A DNA stretch of 14,616 nucleotides from Polaromonas sp. (GTDB lineage Bacteria > Pseudomonadota > Gammaproteobacteria > Burkholderiales > Burkholderiaceae_C), in NCBI GenBank assembly GCA_028292345.1, contig JAQGMN010000442.1:1-14616 (forward strand), in the 5' to 3' direction. A program made the position numbers and the translations under genes. The notes under the pieces are model-generated. The model saw only the letters and a list, made by a program, of their open reading frames with translations, was not told where the DNA came from and searched no databases. Below are positions 14,280-14,616 of this stretch, in pieces; position 1 is the first letter of the stretch, and every line of letters begins with the position of its first letter.

Positions 14280-14616
14280 ATGAACCTTTCGAAATTTTTC
14301 ATCGACCGGCCGATCTTCGCCGGCGTGCTGTCGCTGCTCATGCTGATTGCGGGCCTGATCGCGCTGCGCAGCCTGCCGATCTCGGAATACCCGGAAGTCG
14401 CGCCGCCCTCGGTCGTGGTGCGCGCCCAGTACCCCGGCGCCAACCCCAAGGTGATCGCCGAAACCGTCTCCACCCCGCTGGAAGAAGCGATCAACGGCGT
14501 GGACGGCATGCTCTACATGGGCAGCCAGGCCACCACCGACGGCGTGATGACGCTGACGGTGACCTTCAAGCTCGGCACCGACCCCGACAAGGCGCAGCAG
14601 CTGGTGCAAAACCGCG
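14280..14616 (+). CDS. RND multidrug efflux pump, inner-membrane subunit (5' part)
   Basis: The first 112 residues of a hydrophobe/amphiphile efflux (HAE1) RND pump, running off the window. It begins MNLSKFFIDRPIFAGVLSLL, with transmembrane helix 1 at about 10-28, then LRSLPISEYPEVAPPSVVVR and YPGANPKVIAETVSTPLEEA, followed by INGVDGMLYMGSQATTDG of the PN1 porter domain. These are hallmark AcrB/MexF/CeoB sequences. The pump would use the proton gradient to expel drugs or other toxic compounds. The ATG at 14280 has a weak GAAGAAG ribosome-binding site. By analogy with related operons an outer-membrane factor gene should follow, but it is not visible here. Confidence 0.93.
   Translation, partial: MNLSKFFIDRPIFAGVLSLLMLIAGLIALRSLPISEYPEVAPPSVVVRAQYPGANPKVIAETVSTPLEEAINGVDGMLYMGSQATTDGVMTLTVTFKLGTDPDKAQQLVQNR

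Overview
The window looks like a high-GC betaproteobacterial chromosome segment, most likely from the Comamonadaceae (Polaromonas, Rhodoferax, Variovorax or a relative). The evidence is the codon bias, the gene families and two copies of a short intergenic element that I remember as common in that family. The assignment is inferred from content and not from a search. No phage, transposase, plasmid, CRISPR or RNA gene was recognised. Most of the window reads as ordinary chromosome with tight, short operons.

Layout from left to right. (1) Positions 1-2237 are all on the minus strand and probably one transcript: a type II NADH dehydrogenase (ndh), a 47-residue basic protein, a VF530-type DNA-binding protein and rluA, whose 3' end lies outside the window. 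(2) Positions 2238-2527 are a divergent intergenic region with repeat copy 1. A 415-residue MFS exporter follows on the plus strand. (3) Positions 3803-6261 hold a minus-strand electron-transfer cassette: a small [2Fe-2S] ferredoxin, then a di-haem c4-like cytochrome, then a tri-haem cytochrome overlapping it by ATGA. No catalytic dehydrogenase lies beside it. (4) A GNAT acetyltransferase (plus strand) converges on and overlaps a SagB/ThcOx-type nitroreductase (minus strand). (5) Positions 7760-9952 hold small envelope or stress-type genes: a 61-residue protein with an acidic tail, an ElaB/YqjD (DUF883) protein with a terminator, YedI (DUF808), and a small basic GTG-start ORF. (6) A 3-methyladenine DNA glycosylase (plus strand) ends within repeat copy 2, which also supplies the last codons of a convergent LysR regulator. 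(7) Divergent from the LysR gene is an efflux operon: an alpha/beta-hydrolase-like protein, an RND membrane-fusion protein and the start of an RND pump that continues past the window.

The right-hand module has the same gene order as the Burkholderia ceoR/bpeT - llpE - ceoAB/bpeEF drug-efflux loci, as I remember them: a LysR activator read divergently from a lipase-like gene followed by MFP and RND genes. The lipase-like protein here appears to lack both its catalytic serine and its catalytic histidine while keeping the fold signatures and the aspartate. That is the most interesting single observation. A 7-bp inverted repeat sits in the AT-rich promoter between the LysR gene and the operon and is the best operator candidate. 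Other points worth a second look are the repeat that ends two convergent genes, the orphan ferredoxin/cytochrome cassette, the small conserved-looking genes, and a hairpin plus T-run just ahead of the glycosylase start.
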